Shown: positions 18,585-31,412 of the stretch, piece by piece | How positions within the stretch are numbered: position 1 is the stretch's first letter | How the letters are laid out: each line of letters opens with the position of its first letter | Assembly: GCA_003460745.1 (NCBI GenBank) | Contig: QTVU01000022.1 | Coordinates: 1 to 47,487, forward strand | Reading direction: 5' to 3' | Length of the DNA: 47,487 nt | Source: Firmicutes bacterium AM55-24TS | GTDB taxonomy: Bacteria; Bacillota; Clostridia; UBA1381 | The notes under the pieces: generated by a model | Databases searched by the model: none | The model's input: only the letters and a program-made list of their open reading frames with translations | Told to the model about the DNA's origin: nothing | Made by a program: the position numbers and the translations under genes

Positions 18585-21500
18585 TTAATCCTCATAATTT
18601 CTGAATGCCGATGCCGGCAAATCATCATTGTTAAACAACGTTGCGTCTGTCGGAAGCTTGTAATAACCGTAATTAACATATTTCGGTTCACTTATATCAT
18701 CACTCCATACAATGATACTCTTATTATCATCCGCAAGCTCATAGCCAGATACCGTCTTAAACTCTTTATCGTCACCCGCAAGCGTCATACCGACAAGTGT
18801 GTTGTCTTTAAGCTTAAGTCCATTCATAACAGAATAGTCCTCAAAGGTGATTTTCAGCGCTTTTGTACCGTCCTCTGTTGTCACCTGCTCTACGGCCTTG
18901 AATATCGGTCCTGTATATTCAAGATTTTCCTCATTATATACAAGCTTTCTCGCCCACAGGCTCAATCTTCTGCCGACCTCACTCTTATTTCTCGGGTGAA
19001 TATCCTTTATGTTGTCAGTATTATCTGTAATAACCGCCATACCTACATTTTCAGGTTTTCCGTTAGTGGTATTCTTGCCTATCATATAGTTAAACTGCGC
19101 CTCGCGCATAGCTGCGTATTCGCCGCCCGGATTATCAAATGCGGCAAGCTGAACATACATAAACGGAAGACTATCGTCATTAAATACCGTGCGGTAATCA
19201 CTTACCATTGATTCCATAGCCTTTGTATATGCCGGCATAGTTATCTTGCTGCTGTTGGCATCAGCTTCGCCCTGATACCAAATCACTCCGGCAAGCTGAA
19301 TACCTTTTCCTGTCTCACTGTTTTCCCAGTTTGTATATGGATATATCAGTCTTTTATACAGCGCAGAATTACCAAACTGTGCGCCATTGCCATTATCCAC
19401 CTGGTTTACAAGGAATGTTTCTATGCTTGCGCCGCCGACTGCCGAGGATATTAAGCCAATCGGAATATGGCCGTTGTCGCCATACAGATGCTTTCCGAAA
19501 TACGAAGCTGTCGCCGAGAATTTAAGGTCCTGTATGCTTTGAGTGTTTGACTGTTTCCAGCCGACAGTGTCTGTTTCCCAATAATTTGATACCGTATTGT
19601 TTTCATTTGATATAATTCTTATATTTTCATTATCAAGCAAGCCGCTGTCAACATCATTATGGTAGTCAGTCCAATACGGATATTCATAACCGTATCTCAT
19701 ATTTGATTGTCCGGCACACAGGTAAACATCACCAAATATAATATTGCTGATTGTAGTTGTTTTTGATGTTGCATCACCCGCTGTAGCTGTAAGTTCAAGA
19801 GTGTAAGTTTTGTCTACCTGATACGATTGTTCAGGTAATGTTATTGTCCAGTCACCTGCTCTTGTTGCGGCAGATGTTGCAGTATTGCTTGCTACTTCTG
19901 CGCCACCTTCATCTTTAAGTATTGCCGTTACCGTTGCCGACTTATAGGTTTTATCGTCATTCCGCGGCGTACCGTCAAGTCGTCCCCAGATGTTAATTTC
20001 CTTATCACGCTGGATAATCATATTATCCGTGAACATTGACGGCATATGTATTTCAAACGGTCTTTCCTCCGGTCCATCCCATTGCGAGATTTCGATTGAC
20101 TTGATATATACGTGTCCATACATACCGCTGGGGTATGAGTTTATCGCAATGTCAGACAGAACATCATTCACATTTATACTGTGGCTGTTTTTTCCGCAAT
20201 ATGCCACTTCTCTGGTGTACCACTTGTGATTTCTCGCCATACTGCCCGACTCCAACTGAAGGAAGTTTTTCCAATAGTCGGAGTTTGCATTGGCAGGCTT
20301 CACTGCGTTCAGCTCAGGATTATAACCGGTAGTATTTGCGGTTCTCTGAAGGTTCATTCTTATTGTAGAACTCGGATTAAAGAACTCTGCGCCCCATGTA
20401 ATCTTTAGAAGATACCAGTTGTCCTCCTCTGCATTCATAAGACCGCTTTTATCATCAAATTTAAGTCCCAAATTAGAATTTAGAATGTCGCTCGTTGTTA
20501 TATTGTCGCCCGTCTTAGGATTAAAATTCCAGCAGGAGCCTTTTGTAAGCACCTTTGTTCGGTCATTTTGATCCAAAATTCCATCCACTCTGCTCATATT
20601 ATTAACGTAACTTACCGACATATTGTAGCCTTCAAGCTCTGTACTCGGTTCGCCGCTGAATACCAATGACGCTGTGTTTTCCTTTTCCATTGTCTTTAGC
20701 GGTGTCAAAGCGCTTTGAGCAACAACCTCTCCTGCGGCATTATAGCCCTTTACAATATATCCGTATTCACCGCCAGAAACAAGCGGAATTCCCTCATATG
20801 CCTCATAGATCTTTGTAGTATCTCCCGCATCACTCAAACTCTTCGTGGTGTCATTCAAATCCGATATATAATATCTGCCATTATCCTGTTGACTGTAATC
20901 AGCCTCATACGGACCGTACTGCGGTCTTTGTGCACTGCCTTTATCAACATAGCTTGTCGTTGATACTTCTCCGTCGGTTTCAAATTCCACTACGCCATCC
21001 ATTACACGCTGAACACGATAGTATTTCGGAGCGTCTTCCGCTTCGCCGTCATATGTCCACGTAAGACCTATGCTGTCATACGTGGTGTTGTCATCATCAC
21101 GCACAACTGTGATATTAGGGTCAGCAAACGAAGGAGCATTGGGTGCGTCTTTATCCGCTTTATCATATCCGAACGCCTTAAACTCATAGAAGCTGTTGTA
21201 TGGATTGGTTCCGCCACCGTTAACAGTAGCACCGCGTCCGCAATATTGAATATATCTCGCATTTACTTTTTCAAATTCGAATCTCTCGAATTTAAGTTCC
21301 TGCGTTTTTCCATCACTCGCATAGGTATTAACTTTCTTCCATTTTTGTCCGTCATTGCTGACCTTTATATCAAAATCATACTTTCTTGCTGACGATGCAT
21401 AAAAGGCAATATCAACGGAGCTGACACATCTTATTTCTCCAAAATCGAAAGTTACCGTATTCTCAGGCTTTGCCGTTGTCACCATAGCAGACCAGCGGCT

Positions 21501-24500
21501 TGCATCAGTTACAATACCGTCTATCGCCTGAGAAGCATAACCTATGCCTTTGCCTGAATCAATGCTCTCTGCATTTGCTTCTGCCGAGTTTATTTTCAGC
21601 TCCTTAAATACCTGAGGTGCATTCGGATCCTCTATTGGCTCTTCTGAACCATATATCTCAAATTCCCAGAAGCTGTTATAATCGTTATGTGAACTATTAG
21701 CCACTACTGTCGAGCCGCGTCCTACATATCTTACACATCTCGCATTTACAGGTTGATCAAATACAAAATCCTCAAAGTCGTTTGTAGTACCGCTGCTTGT
21801 AAAGGTCTTTACCTTTGTATATGTACTTCCGTCTGTGCTGACCTCTATATCAAAATCATACTTTCTCGCATTGCCGAGATAGAACATAATAGACGCTTTC
21901 TCTACACCTCTTATTGTACCGAGGTCTACTGTCAGGGTGTTAGTTGTTTCAGCGCCTTGTACAATCGCCGTCCAGCGCGTGTCAGGCTTGCCGTCTGCCG
22001 CATACTGCTCGTTTCCGTCTGTAAGACGTGAGCTCGCTGTAACTTCTTTAATTTCAAGCGCTCCATTACGCTGGGTATTCGCTTTGAACGAAAGCGTATT
22101 TGACACCTCGTCAAACTCTCTTGCAAGCCCAAGAGTTTCCGCCAAAGCTGCCGAGTCAACCATAACAACGCCATCTGATGTTATGCTGTTTCCATCAGTA
22201 AGAGTGAGTGATTTTTCACCCTTTGTCATTGTGCTGTTCTCATATGTCATACCAAGCTCTGATGCTATATATTCTGCGCTTACATATACCTTACCGTCCT
22301 GCTTAACAGGTCTTGGATTCTCCTCTGTATACTCTCTTACAAGCACATCATTAACCTTAAGATAAGTGTAATCATCCTTAACATTTGCATTTGACGTCAG
22401 GCTTTTTGAGAATAACCATGACAGCAAATCCGGTTCCTTAAATGTCTCAATCTGTACCTCATGGCTTATGCTTGGATACTGAGTGTATCTCACATTCGTT
22501 GAGCCTGCCTCCTTAAGAGCCGCCACCATTTCCCTTGAGCCGCTTAAAGGAACGGTGTCATCAATTTCACCGTGATGCGCCCATACAGCCATTGTTTTAA
22601 GACTTTCCGCCTGTGTCACATCACCTGCGGCGCACTGCGGTATTGCCGCCGCAAACATATCGGGGTTTCTCATAATCATATCCCATGTTCCGTAGCCGCC
22701 CATTGACTGTCCGGCTATATAACTCTGTCAGTATCTACGCTGAAGCGATTTTCAAAATCAAGAATAATATCTTTTGCCATACTCAGCTCATCGCTTACAG
22801 GAACTTCGCTTACCTTATATGTTCCCTTGCCCCATGGTGTGTCAACCCATTGCTCACCTTCAGGACACTGCGGAGCGACAATTATACAAGGATATTTGTT
22901 TATGTTCTCCTCACTCAACAGTCTGTCAAACAGCGGTTTCGGGTTATTTAACTGATTTTCATTGTCGTTTCCGCGTCTGCCTGCGCCATGAAGATACATA
23001 AGTATCGGATACTCCTTACTGCTGTCATAATTGACAGGCAGGATATATCTGTACGGCATAGCATGTTCGTACTTTGTACTGTCCTCATAGCTTCCATAGA
23101 GGAAGTCGCTTGTTGTTGCCGAGGTTTTTATATCTATTCCATTTATATTTATACTTTTGCTCTCACCTATCGGCTGCATTTCACTAAGGCTATTCCAGTT
23201 GAAAAGTTTAATTGTTTTGCTGTTTTCCGAAGTGTAAATTTTACTGTAGTAGCCTTGTCAATTTTATCTACAATTTTACTCTGTTCAAGTGCGCCGTTTT
23301 TGTCATAAAGCGCTGCAATTACAACACCGTCCGTATCGCCGTCTATTGTAACTCCCGCTTCCGTATTGGTTCTCAGTTTATCAATTATATTTATAGTTGA
23401 CGGAAGATTTTTTTGTTGTATCTCCGTAGTAAGCAGCTATATTCTTACCAGCATCTGCGCCGACTTCGTTATATACCGACTGATGATAATGGTATAAATC
23501 CTTCATACTTGCCTGATTATCGGCAAACTTTTCCGATACCATTACGAAACGATCATCTGCAGCGCAAAGTTCTGACTGAGCCTCAATATATGGGTCATAT
23601 TTACCGCTTGTATCATTCTTGTGTCCGATTTGTACCATAAAGCATTTCTCAATGCCTTCGTCTATCATAGCCTGCGCCATATTCTGCGTCATTTCCTTAT
23701 AGTCCGCAATAGGAGTTGACACATCTGCATCACTTTCACCCTGACACCATACCATAAGCTTGCGTCTTACGGTATAGCCATTCTTTTTAAGAAACAGCTT
23801 TGCCGCCTTATAGCGCGAAACAGCATCGTCAAGCGCCGGACTGCCGGGCTGCCAAAAGCTTATCTGACTACCGCCCTTTGAGCATGATACTCCGACCATA
23901 GGAACTCCGGTATAGGAATAATATTCCTCCATAAGCGCCGATACCATCGAGCCGCTTTTTGAACCCAGCTCGTTAACTCCGCTCGCCGCATTATTCTCGT
24001 TAACTCCAAACGGTTCCCTTACATCATACAGCTTTGCAGGGTCGCTTATCGCGCGGAATTCATAGCCGTGTCCGCTTTGACAAACCACACTGTCCGCCGC
24101 CTCTCCGCGTCCTGCCATGTTGCTTTGCCCCATAAACATTACAAGGTCAACCTCGCCCATATCCTCTACTTCTTCCACCTCAGTGTCATAGCTTCCATAT
24201 GTCATATCTGACGGAACAATGGCAGAGGTATATACTCCTATGTAGCTTAAAAATGTTGCGATTTTGCCGTTATTTCTTCCTGCAACTCCCTTGTCGTTCG
24301 TATTGAACTTTATATGAGTTGCTTTTACAGGATTAAATGCGGCAGTCAGCCAGCCTGAAGCAGTATTTCCGGATTTAAGTGGTTTCCAGCCTTCTGTATT
24401 TGCATGTACCTCGGTGCTGCTGTTTATATATGAGATTTCATAATTCTTTGCAAAGAAGTTTTGAAAAGCCTTCGTTTTATCATTAAAATACGAGCCTATC

Positions 24501-25102
24501 TCAAATCTTGAAATCTCTTTTTCTTCTCCAAGCGGAATTATGATATTAGCTTCTTCAAAATCATATGTTTCAGGGCTTGCACTTCCCCAGTAAATATATG
24601 CACAGGCAGAAATATCCTTCTTGTTAAGTCTTGCATCCACGACGTCGGTTGACGATTTTATGTCTGTACCGTCGTTTTTTTCAAACAGCATTGAGCTTCC
24701 CTCCGGAGCAATGTCTGTTGTTTTGCTTATTTTTATTGTCGCTTTTGACATATCTTCATCCGAAACAACTCTTACATAGCGTGTGTTATAATCCTTGTAA
24801 ACGTAGCAATTATTAGCTTCGTTGAAGCTGAAATCAGCAGCCGCGTTTTTTTCAGTAACATTGCTTGTAAGCTCAGTCCATATTTTGCCGTCCATTGAGC
24901 TTTCAACGGTGTATTCATCAGGCGCGCTGCCTCCAAAGTCAATGTTAACTCTGTTAAAATCTGTCGCCGCACCCATATCCGCCTGAGCATAATACATAGG
25001 CTTTGTTACAGTATCCGCGCTCACAGGCAGCGCGGGCACGCTGCTCATAAGAGCTGCCATTGCGCATACCGCCGCAACCGCTTTGTAGATATTTTTCATC
25101 AT
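18585..25102 (-). CDS. giant secreted protein with three esterase domains (SASA, CE1-like, SASA), three frameshifts
   Basis: Joined, this is about 2171 residues. From the N-terminus: signal peptide; two discoidin-like sandwiches; a sialate-O-acetylesterase-type SASA domain (VMFMGQSNMAGRG, WCQGESDAD, DLYHYH); an Ala-x-Tyr/Phe-x-Trp module (LFNWNSLSEMQP); a CE1/PHB-depolymerase-like esterase (YLHGAGRRG, nucleophile in AGQSMGGYGTW, DDTVP, ISHEVQ); a copper-amine-oxidase-N-like stalk domain; two F5/8 type C (CBM32) domains; a fibronectin-like segment; and a second SASA domain (LCAGQSNMRYG, WYQGEADA, DIHPRNK). Frames break in the T7 run at 23408-23414 (one base extra), near 23233-23236 and near 22721 (one base missing each); the correction gives one continuous frame. 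AAGGAGG precedes ATG ATG at 25102. It lies 12 bases behind the InlB/CBM32 gene. It presumably strips several kinds of O-acetyl group from one polymer. Confidence 0.82.
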
Positions 25103-25114
25103 TCTTCCTCCTTT

Positions 25115-28100
25115 TTACTCGTTGTCATATCCATATACTCTAAATTCCCAGAAGCTGCTGTAATTGTTATGCACGCCACCGCTCAACTCTGTCGCACCGC
25201 GTCCGATATAGCGCACATAACGCGCTGTTGTTTCCTCAAACTCAAAGGCTTCATATTCTTTATCGACCTTTGCGCCGCTATCTTTATTTTCAAGCACTTT
25301 TGTCCAAGTATCACCTTTGGAGCTGACCTCAATGTCAAAGTTATACGACCTTGCGTTTCCCAGATAGAATGATATTGCAACAGCTGATATTTTCTTTTCC
25401 TCGCCAAGGTCAAAGGTTATTTTATTTTCTGGTCTGGTGTCTGTTATCATCATTGCCAACCAACGGGAATCAGTAGTAGTATCCTCAAGCTTACCAATGA
25501 TACCGTCTACTGCATATGACGCAGTGGTTCCTCCATGCTCATTTTCTGCCGATGCAGTTAGAGTTAAAGATTTAGGACCTGTTCCGTACACTCTGAACTC
25601 ACGAACAGGATTGTAAGTATTTTGAGTTCCATTATTCAACGTTGAACCATAGCCTACAAATCGAATATAACGCGCTGTCTGTGCGGTAAATGTAATTCGT
25701 TCACCCTCATCATATGCTTCTCCTACCGTATATCCGACACCGTTTTCGACATAGTTGGCAACTGTAATCCATTCGTAGCCATCAGCGCTTACTTCAATTT
25801 TAAACTTATGCGACCTTATCCATGGCTGATAGAACAGCAATTCAACTGCTGATACTGACTGCTTTGCCAATAAGTCAATAGTTAATGTGTTTGGTTCTGT
25901 ATTTGTCATCATCGCATTCCATTGAGTAGTTTTATCGCCGTCTACAGCCTTTGAAGGCGCCTGATCTGCATTTAGATATGCGCTGGCTGTAATTTGCGTA
26001 TCCGATGAAGTGAGCAGTTCTGCTGCATCAGTTGCTGTATCGGAACCATACACTTCAAATTCTTGAATTGCATTGTATTGGATGAATGTACTATTGGCAT
26101 TTGCATATGCCCCGCGTCCGACATAACGCACATAACGCACGCTCACCGTCTTTCCAAAATCAAATGTTTCAAAACCGTTTGCAGTAGTACCACTGCTTTC
26201 AAATGTATTTATCTTTTCCCAGTAAATTCCATCTTTACTTACTCTTATATCAAAATTGTATTTTCTTGCATTTCCTGCATAAAACCAAATCTGAACATTT
26301 GAAACTTTCTTAACAGCACCCAAATCAACTGTCATATATGTCTGCGTTCTTCCTGTCGGATTTTCTGACGGATCTTGCGTTATTGCATTATAATTGGTCG
26401 CTGTATCACCGTCTATTGCATTTGCTGCTACTGCATTGTTACTCAGATGATTAGTTATATCCTCAGCCGAAACTATTTTCAATGCGTCAGGTCTTTGAGT
26501 TGTCGGAGTTACCGTTGCTGTGTCGCTTACTTCTCCAACCTTTGCCGTAACGGTAATTTCCGATGTCTGAGCGCTGTTTACGGCAAGAGTGCCGTTTTCT
26601 ATTGTAGTTCCTGCACCTGTGCTGGCTTCATCAACGGACCATTCTATATCCGATGCATATACGGCTGTAACATCCGTATCATCCACCGCTGTAACCTTTG
26701 CGGTATAATTCGACGTCTTGCCCTTTTGAACACGCGAAGCGCCCTCTACAGTTATGGACTTAACAGCCTTCTCAAAGGTTGCAGTTACCGCGACATCTGA
26801 TGCGGGAATAGTAAATTGCCATACGCCATTTACCGGTTTTGTAATATCTGCACCGTTTACAGTTATCTTTTTCAGTTCATAACCCTCGGCTGCTGAAGGA
26901 GTTACTTTTATAGTACTATTGTACTCCGCCTTTCCATCACCGTCAAGTCCGTTGAGTGTGATTGTACCGTGCTTTGTGCCATCGTCATCAGTTGCAGAAT
27001 TATTTGTAACCGTATACTTATTGATTGTCCAGTTAGTTGTATATGTCGCATTGCCTGTGACCTCCGTTATCTCGGGCGTCCATGTATAGCTGTAGCCTTC
27101 CTTTGTCGGTGCATCGCCACTGTATTCAGGTGTTTCACCGTAAGCTATTTGTTCGGTTTTAAGTGTATTGTTTCCATCCTTCCATGTAACGGTGTATTTG
27201 TTCTTAACCTCGTTCCACGTTGCAGTGTAAGTTTGCGTCCCTGTTACAGCTGCAATTTCCGGCGACCATTCTTTAAAGGTATATGTGTACTCTGCCGTAG
27301 CTTCTCTTGTTGGCATTTCGCCGTATTCAGGAGTTACACCGTATTCAACATCCTCTTCCTTATTCTCCTTACCTGCAACTACCCATGTGATTTTATAGCT
27401 TCTTGTGGTCGGAGTAAATGTAGCTGTATATTCGGCATCTGCTGTTGCCGCAATCACTTCTGGAGTCCAACCTGCAAAGGTATATGTATATTGCGCAGTG
27501 TCAGCCTTTGTAGGATTATTGCCGTCAAACACAGGCATTACGCCGCTTGAGACCTGTGTGGTTTTAATTGTCGAGCCATCATCATTCTTCCATGTGATAG
27601 TAAATTTATCAGGCTCATTAGAGTTCCATTTTGCAAAATATTCTTTATCACCATAAGCCTCTGCGTCAATAGTCTTTACCGGTGTGCCGTTAAAATCGCT
27701 TTCTTCATACCAGCCGCCGAAGGTATAACCGTTTCTCGTCGGTATCGGAAGTGTCAACGCCGTGCCGCAGGTATAGCTTGTATAATTTGTTTCATTCGCA
27801 ATAGTACCCCCATTCGTATTATAGGTTACGTTGTAGCTTCTCTTTGATGCGCTGAACTGCGCCGTATAGGTTATATCACCCGTTACAGCTGTAATTTCCG
27901 GAGTCCATCCCGTGAATTCATATGTATCTGTATTTGTCTGATCCTTTGAAGGCGTGCCGCTGTATGAAGGCATTTCACCTTCAACGTAAGTTTCCTGCAT
28001 AGTATCTCCTTCTACACTCCATGTTACTGTATAAACCGCCTTAACGGTTACAGCCTGTGAAGCCGCTGTACTTCCCTTGTAGCTTGCATTATCCGGTTTA

Positions 28101-28971
28101 ACGGTAGCAACTACGGTATATTCACCCGCCTGCACATTTTCAAGCGTGCCGTTTTCGCCGCCCGATATAGGCGAGCCGTTCCGCGACCAAACATATGTAA
28201 AGTCATTTACTGCCAGAGCCGTTTCGCCGGCTGAAATCTGTGCAGTGAGATTTGACGGAGCCGTCTGTGATGAAGCATTAATTGATACGCTTACGGTATC
28301 ATCGCCGGTAATATCCGCTCTTGTATCTCCCTCTGGACTTACAACATACGGAGCTGCGATTGTTATACTGCCTCGTAATTGCCTGTACCGGTATAGGTTG
28401 CCGTTACAGTATAATTGCCTTCTGCGGCATCTTCAAGTATTGATCCTGTTTCCGAAAGAATTTCCTCACCCTTTTTCCATTCATATATAAAAGCGGATGT
28501 ATCTTCAAATCCAGAATCATTTATTGCTGATACAGTTGCATTTAAAGTCGCGGGAGCTGTTTTATCACCCGAAATCTCAACCTTTGCCACTGTGTTTATC
28601 TGTACTTTCTCCGGTGTAACTGTTACATTATACGGTATCATTTCTGAAAGGCTGCTCCACACAAAAAGCTTGGAGTTTGTTTTTGTATAATCCTTATCAA
28701 ATTGAACTTCTCCTTCTTTCTCGGAGGAAATATCCTTAAACGTCTTTGCCTCCACGGAGCTCAGCGTCTGCCCCTCATAAACCGCGTAAATAACTACACC
28801 GTCAAATGGTATAGTCTCTTCTGTAGTAATCTTTACTGATTTAGTGCCCTCCTGTGCGGCTATAGCTACACTTTTCGTTCCTGTTCCAGATGCAAATGAA
28901 ACGGCTGAAACACTACCCGTAAAGATAGCCGCCGCACATGCTGCCGCAATAAATTTAATAAACTTTCTCAT
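25115..28971 (-). CDS. secreted InlB-repeat and triple-CBM32 binding protein, one frameshift
   Basis: Corrected length is 1285 residues. A signal peptide (ending near AVSFASGTG) is followed by an Ala-x-Tyr/Phe-x-Trp module (LFVWSSLSEMIP) and two Ig-like domains. About six Listeria-Bacteroides (InlB B-type) repeats of the form YTVTW ... Y-x-FxGWTPEI ... YTATF come next, then a further Ig-like domain. The protein ends in three F5/8 type C (CBM32) domains, each with the pattern NARxYNFDIxVSxDG ... ARYVRYxGRG. No catalytic domain is visible, so it probably holds polysaccharide or links other parts at the surface. The frame breaks near 28366 after GNYEAV; one base restores it. It is the first gene of unit 2, directly behind a consensus promoter with operator-like palindromes. 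A GGAGG box precedes the ATG. Confidence 0.85.
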
Positions 28972-29014
28972 ATTTCCTCCTTACTGCAAAACTGCATTAT
29001 TCCGTTTTGTTTTT

Positions 29015-29130
29015 TGATATATCATTTATTATGTTTTATATGATTATATTGTACTATGATATATCAAATTTGTCAATAGGTTTTATTGCATTTTACTATT
29101 TTATATCAAATTTTAAAAATTGATATAAAA
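29015..29130. promoter_or_regulatory. cluster of TGATATATCA operator-like palindromes
   Basis: The palindrome TGATATATCA occurs at 29015-29024 (just downstream of the predicted start) and at 29057-29066 (inside the -35/-10 spacer). A third site upstream is an 11-bp inverted repeat, TTTTATATCAA (29099-29109) with TTGATATAAAA (29120-29130). The same half-site is found at the GH38 promoter. The geometry is that of a dimeric repressor with several sites. Confidence 0.65.
29048..29076 (-). promoter_or_regulatory. sigma-A promoter of the CBM32-esterase unit
   Basis: On the minus strand TTGACA (29076-29071), 17 bases, TACAAT (29053-29048). The start would be near 29041, giving a leader of about 70 bases before the ATG at 28971. 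Confidence 0.85.
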
Positions 29131-29191
29131 AATACATGTTAACTTTGTCAATCAGCATTTTTTTATAGCTGGTTTGCCCAGCTTAATTTGT

Positions 29192-29236
29192 AATAAAACA
29201 AGGACTTTCACATTAATTCTGCGTCAGTCCCTGTTT
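29192..29236 (-). terminator. probable terminator after the GH43-CBM gene
   Basis: The minus strand forms an 11-bp stem with one G-U pair, AAACAGGGACT (29236-29226) with AGTCCTTGTTT (29206-29196), followed by a short T-rich tail. It begins 9 bases after the GH43 stop. A second small hairpin, AGCTGG with CCAGCT, follows at 29167-29183. Confidence 0.6.
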
Positions 29237-29245
29237 AAAAATGAA

Positions 29246-31395
29246 CTATTTGTCCAAATATCTCAATTCAATACTATCAAGCGAAACAGCACTGTTAAAC
29301 TCTGTAAGACTTATTGTATTATTCTCTCCCGGCTTCATTGTTACGGTAATATTTGACTCACCCTTGAAAAAGCCCTTGCCGCCCGTACCCATTAGATTTA
29401 TAAATGAGTAATCGCGTCCATTTACAATAAGCTTTGCATAGCATTGTGTTTTTGCCGAATACTTCAGCTTGATATTTACTCTGCCGCCATTTTCTCCTCC
29501 GTCAGTATTGTTAAATGCAACGTACGCACCCGGTATCATAAGATTTGTAACAGCGGTAATCTGATTTCCGTTATATTCAAATTTCTCCGTGTTAGGCTGC
29601 GCGGCTTCCGTATTTGTATTGGCAAATTCAGCGTCCTCCGCCTCATATACCACATCAGCATCCGCTATTATCTCGCGGTCGCCTATAAGCAGTTCCGAGC
29701 CATCTGTCTGTATAACCTTGTCAATGGTATCATCGGTGAATGTAGCTTATCCGCCTGGAACGAGCGGAGCGCACCGTTTCCTGATAAATCCATTGTGTGG
29801 TAGAACATATACCACTGATTCTTAAACTGCACAATAGAGCCATGCGAGGTGTCCGAGCTTTCGGGGTCAAGTATTACCCCCTTTGCACCGTCCGGCTCTG
29901 ATGATAAGGAATTGTCGCCTGTCGGTATTTTCCACGGTCCTTTAGGACTTACAGTGCTATAGACATATCGCTGTCTGTTATGAGCTCCCTTTGTACCGTA
30001 TTCATTGTCCTCATTGCGTACATACGCGTCCGCATACATCATGTAATATACGCCGTCCCTCTTTACGACATAAGTTCCTTCGTGATAATCAGGAATACCG
30101 CCCATATTTATGAGATTTCCGTTTTCATCCTTTCCTATATACACACCGTTTTCATCCCACTCTTCAGGAATTCCCTCGACTATCATAACCTTCGGAACCT
30201 CCTTGAGCGTAACCATATCGTCATTAAGTTCTGCAACCGCACAGCCATTCATCCATGTTCCGCCTCCAGCGAGATAGATATAGCTTCTGCCGTCATCATC
30301 CGTAAATACGCAGGGGTCAATCATTCCCCTGCCGCCTATTCCAATAATCGGCACGCCGACATCAACGAAGCCGTGATCAGGGTAATCACTTACCGCCACT
30401 CCTACCATCCACTCGTCATTAAATGCTCTTGACGCGGGACGTGGATAATAGAAATAATACTTGCCTGTTTTCTCGCTGTATGCCGCGTCGGGCGCCCACA
30501 TAAACGTGCCGTCGTCAAACTTACCGTCTTTGTCGAAGGCTTCTCTGCCCCATTCAAGGTCGTATGCACTGAAAATCTCGCCCTCATCAGTATAGTCAAC
30601 CATATTTTTTGTCGAGTAAATATGAAACGCGTCCATTCTGTTACAGCCTTGCTGAGGGTATCTGTCGTGCGATGGATACACATACAGCTTGTCGGGGTCT
30701 GTTTTCCATACATGTGCTGACGGGTCAGCTGTATATATCGTTTTTATAGGTGGATTTATTCCCATATCATCAGCTTCTTTCTCCTCAGGCTCAACCCTAT
30801 TCTCCGTATCTGTATAATTAGCTACATCAATATAATCGATGTTTATCCAGCCGCTGCCCTTTATTGGACCCGCAACATAAATCGTATTCGTTCCGACCTT
30901 CATATCAACATCTACCGATACTTGTTTTTTCGGTTTGTCAGCCGTTGGGTCAACTCCCACCTCAAGCTCCTTTACAGTACCGTCATTACACTTAATCGGA
31001 ATGTTGCCGCAGCGCTGCTCCATATTTACCTCCTGAGAGGAACGGTATCCGAGTATAACAGTTACCATTCCCTCCGCTTGTCTTTCTACCGTAAAGCGGA
31101 CAGATGTTGTATTGCTGAAATCATAATTTAAGCTTTCTGCCGAACTCAAGCTTTTAAAGCCTCCTACAACATTCCCCTCTGTATTTATGTCGTTTGACTG
31201 CCCCGCTTGATTTTCCAACTTGAAATTGGCGACATTTGCGCCGTTTATAAGCTCTGCGTCCTCCGCTTCGTATCTTGTATAACCCTCTGCGACATCGGGA
31301 GCGGGCAAGTTTACCGCAAACGCAATATTCGCTCCACCAAGAGCCATAGCAGATGTAAGCATTGACGCTATGATTTTCTTTATATTTCTTTTCAT
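29246..31395 (-). CDS. secreted GH43 enzyme with N- and C-terminal CBM6/35-like domains, one frameshift
   Basis: Corrected length is 716 residues. ATG 31395 follows GGGAGG by 9 bases; the upstream GTG at 31416 overlaps the previous stop. A signal peptide (ending ANIAFA) leads to a YEAEDAE-type CBM6/35-like domain (about 40-195). The GH43 propeller follows: a first Asp in DPSAHVW or DPDKLYVYPSHD, the second Asp in GMIDPCVFTDDDG, and the general acid Glu in YHEGTYVVKRDGVYYMMYA. A second CBM6-like domain (VYEAEDAEFANTN ... SIELRYLD) ends the protein. The frame breaks near 29745 within the link between the propeller and this last domain. Known members remove arabinofuranose or xylose side chains. 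It is the last gene of unit 1. Confidence 0.88.
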
Positions 31396-31412
31396 TTTTC
31401 TATTCCTCCCTA

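Noticed and set aside
26375..27550. Long plus-strand frames rich in Cys and Arg opposite the InlB/CBM32 gene
   Set aside because: Shadow frames created by the repetitive composition of the real gene; no start signals.
25115..28135. Repeated segments that might suggest a CRISPR or DNA repeat array
   Set aside because: The repeats are protein-level InlB and CBM32 repeats with divergent DNA, not near-identical spaced DNA repeats. No CRISPR array was seen in the window.
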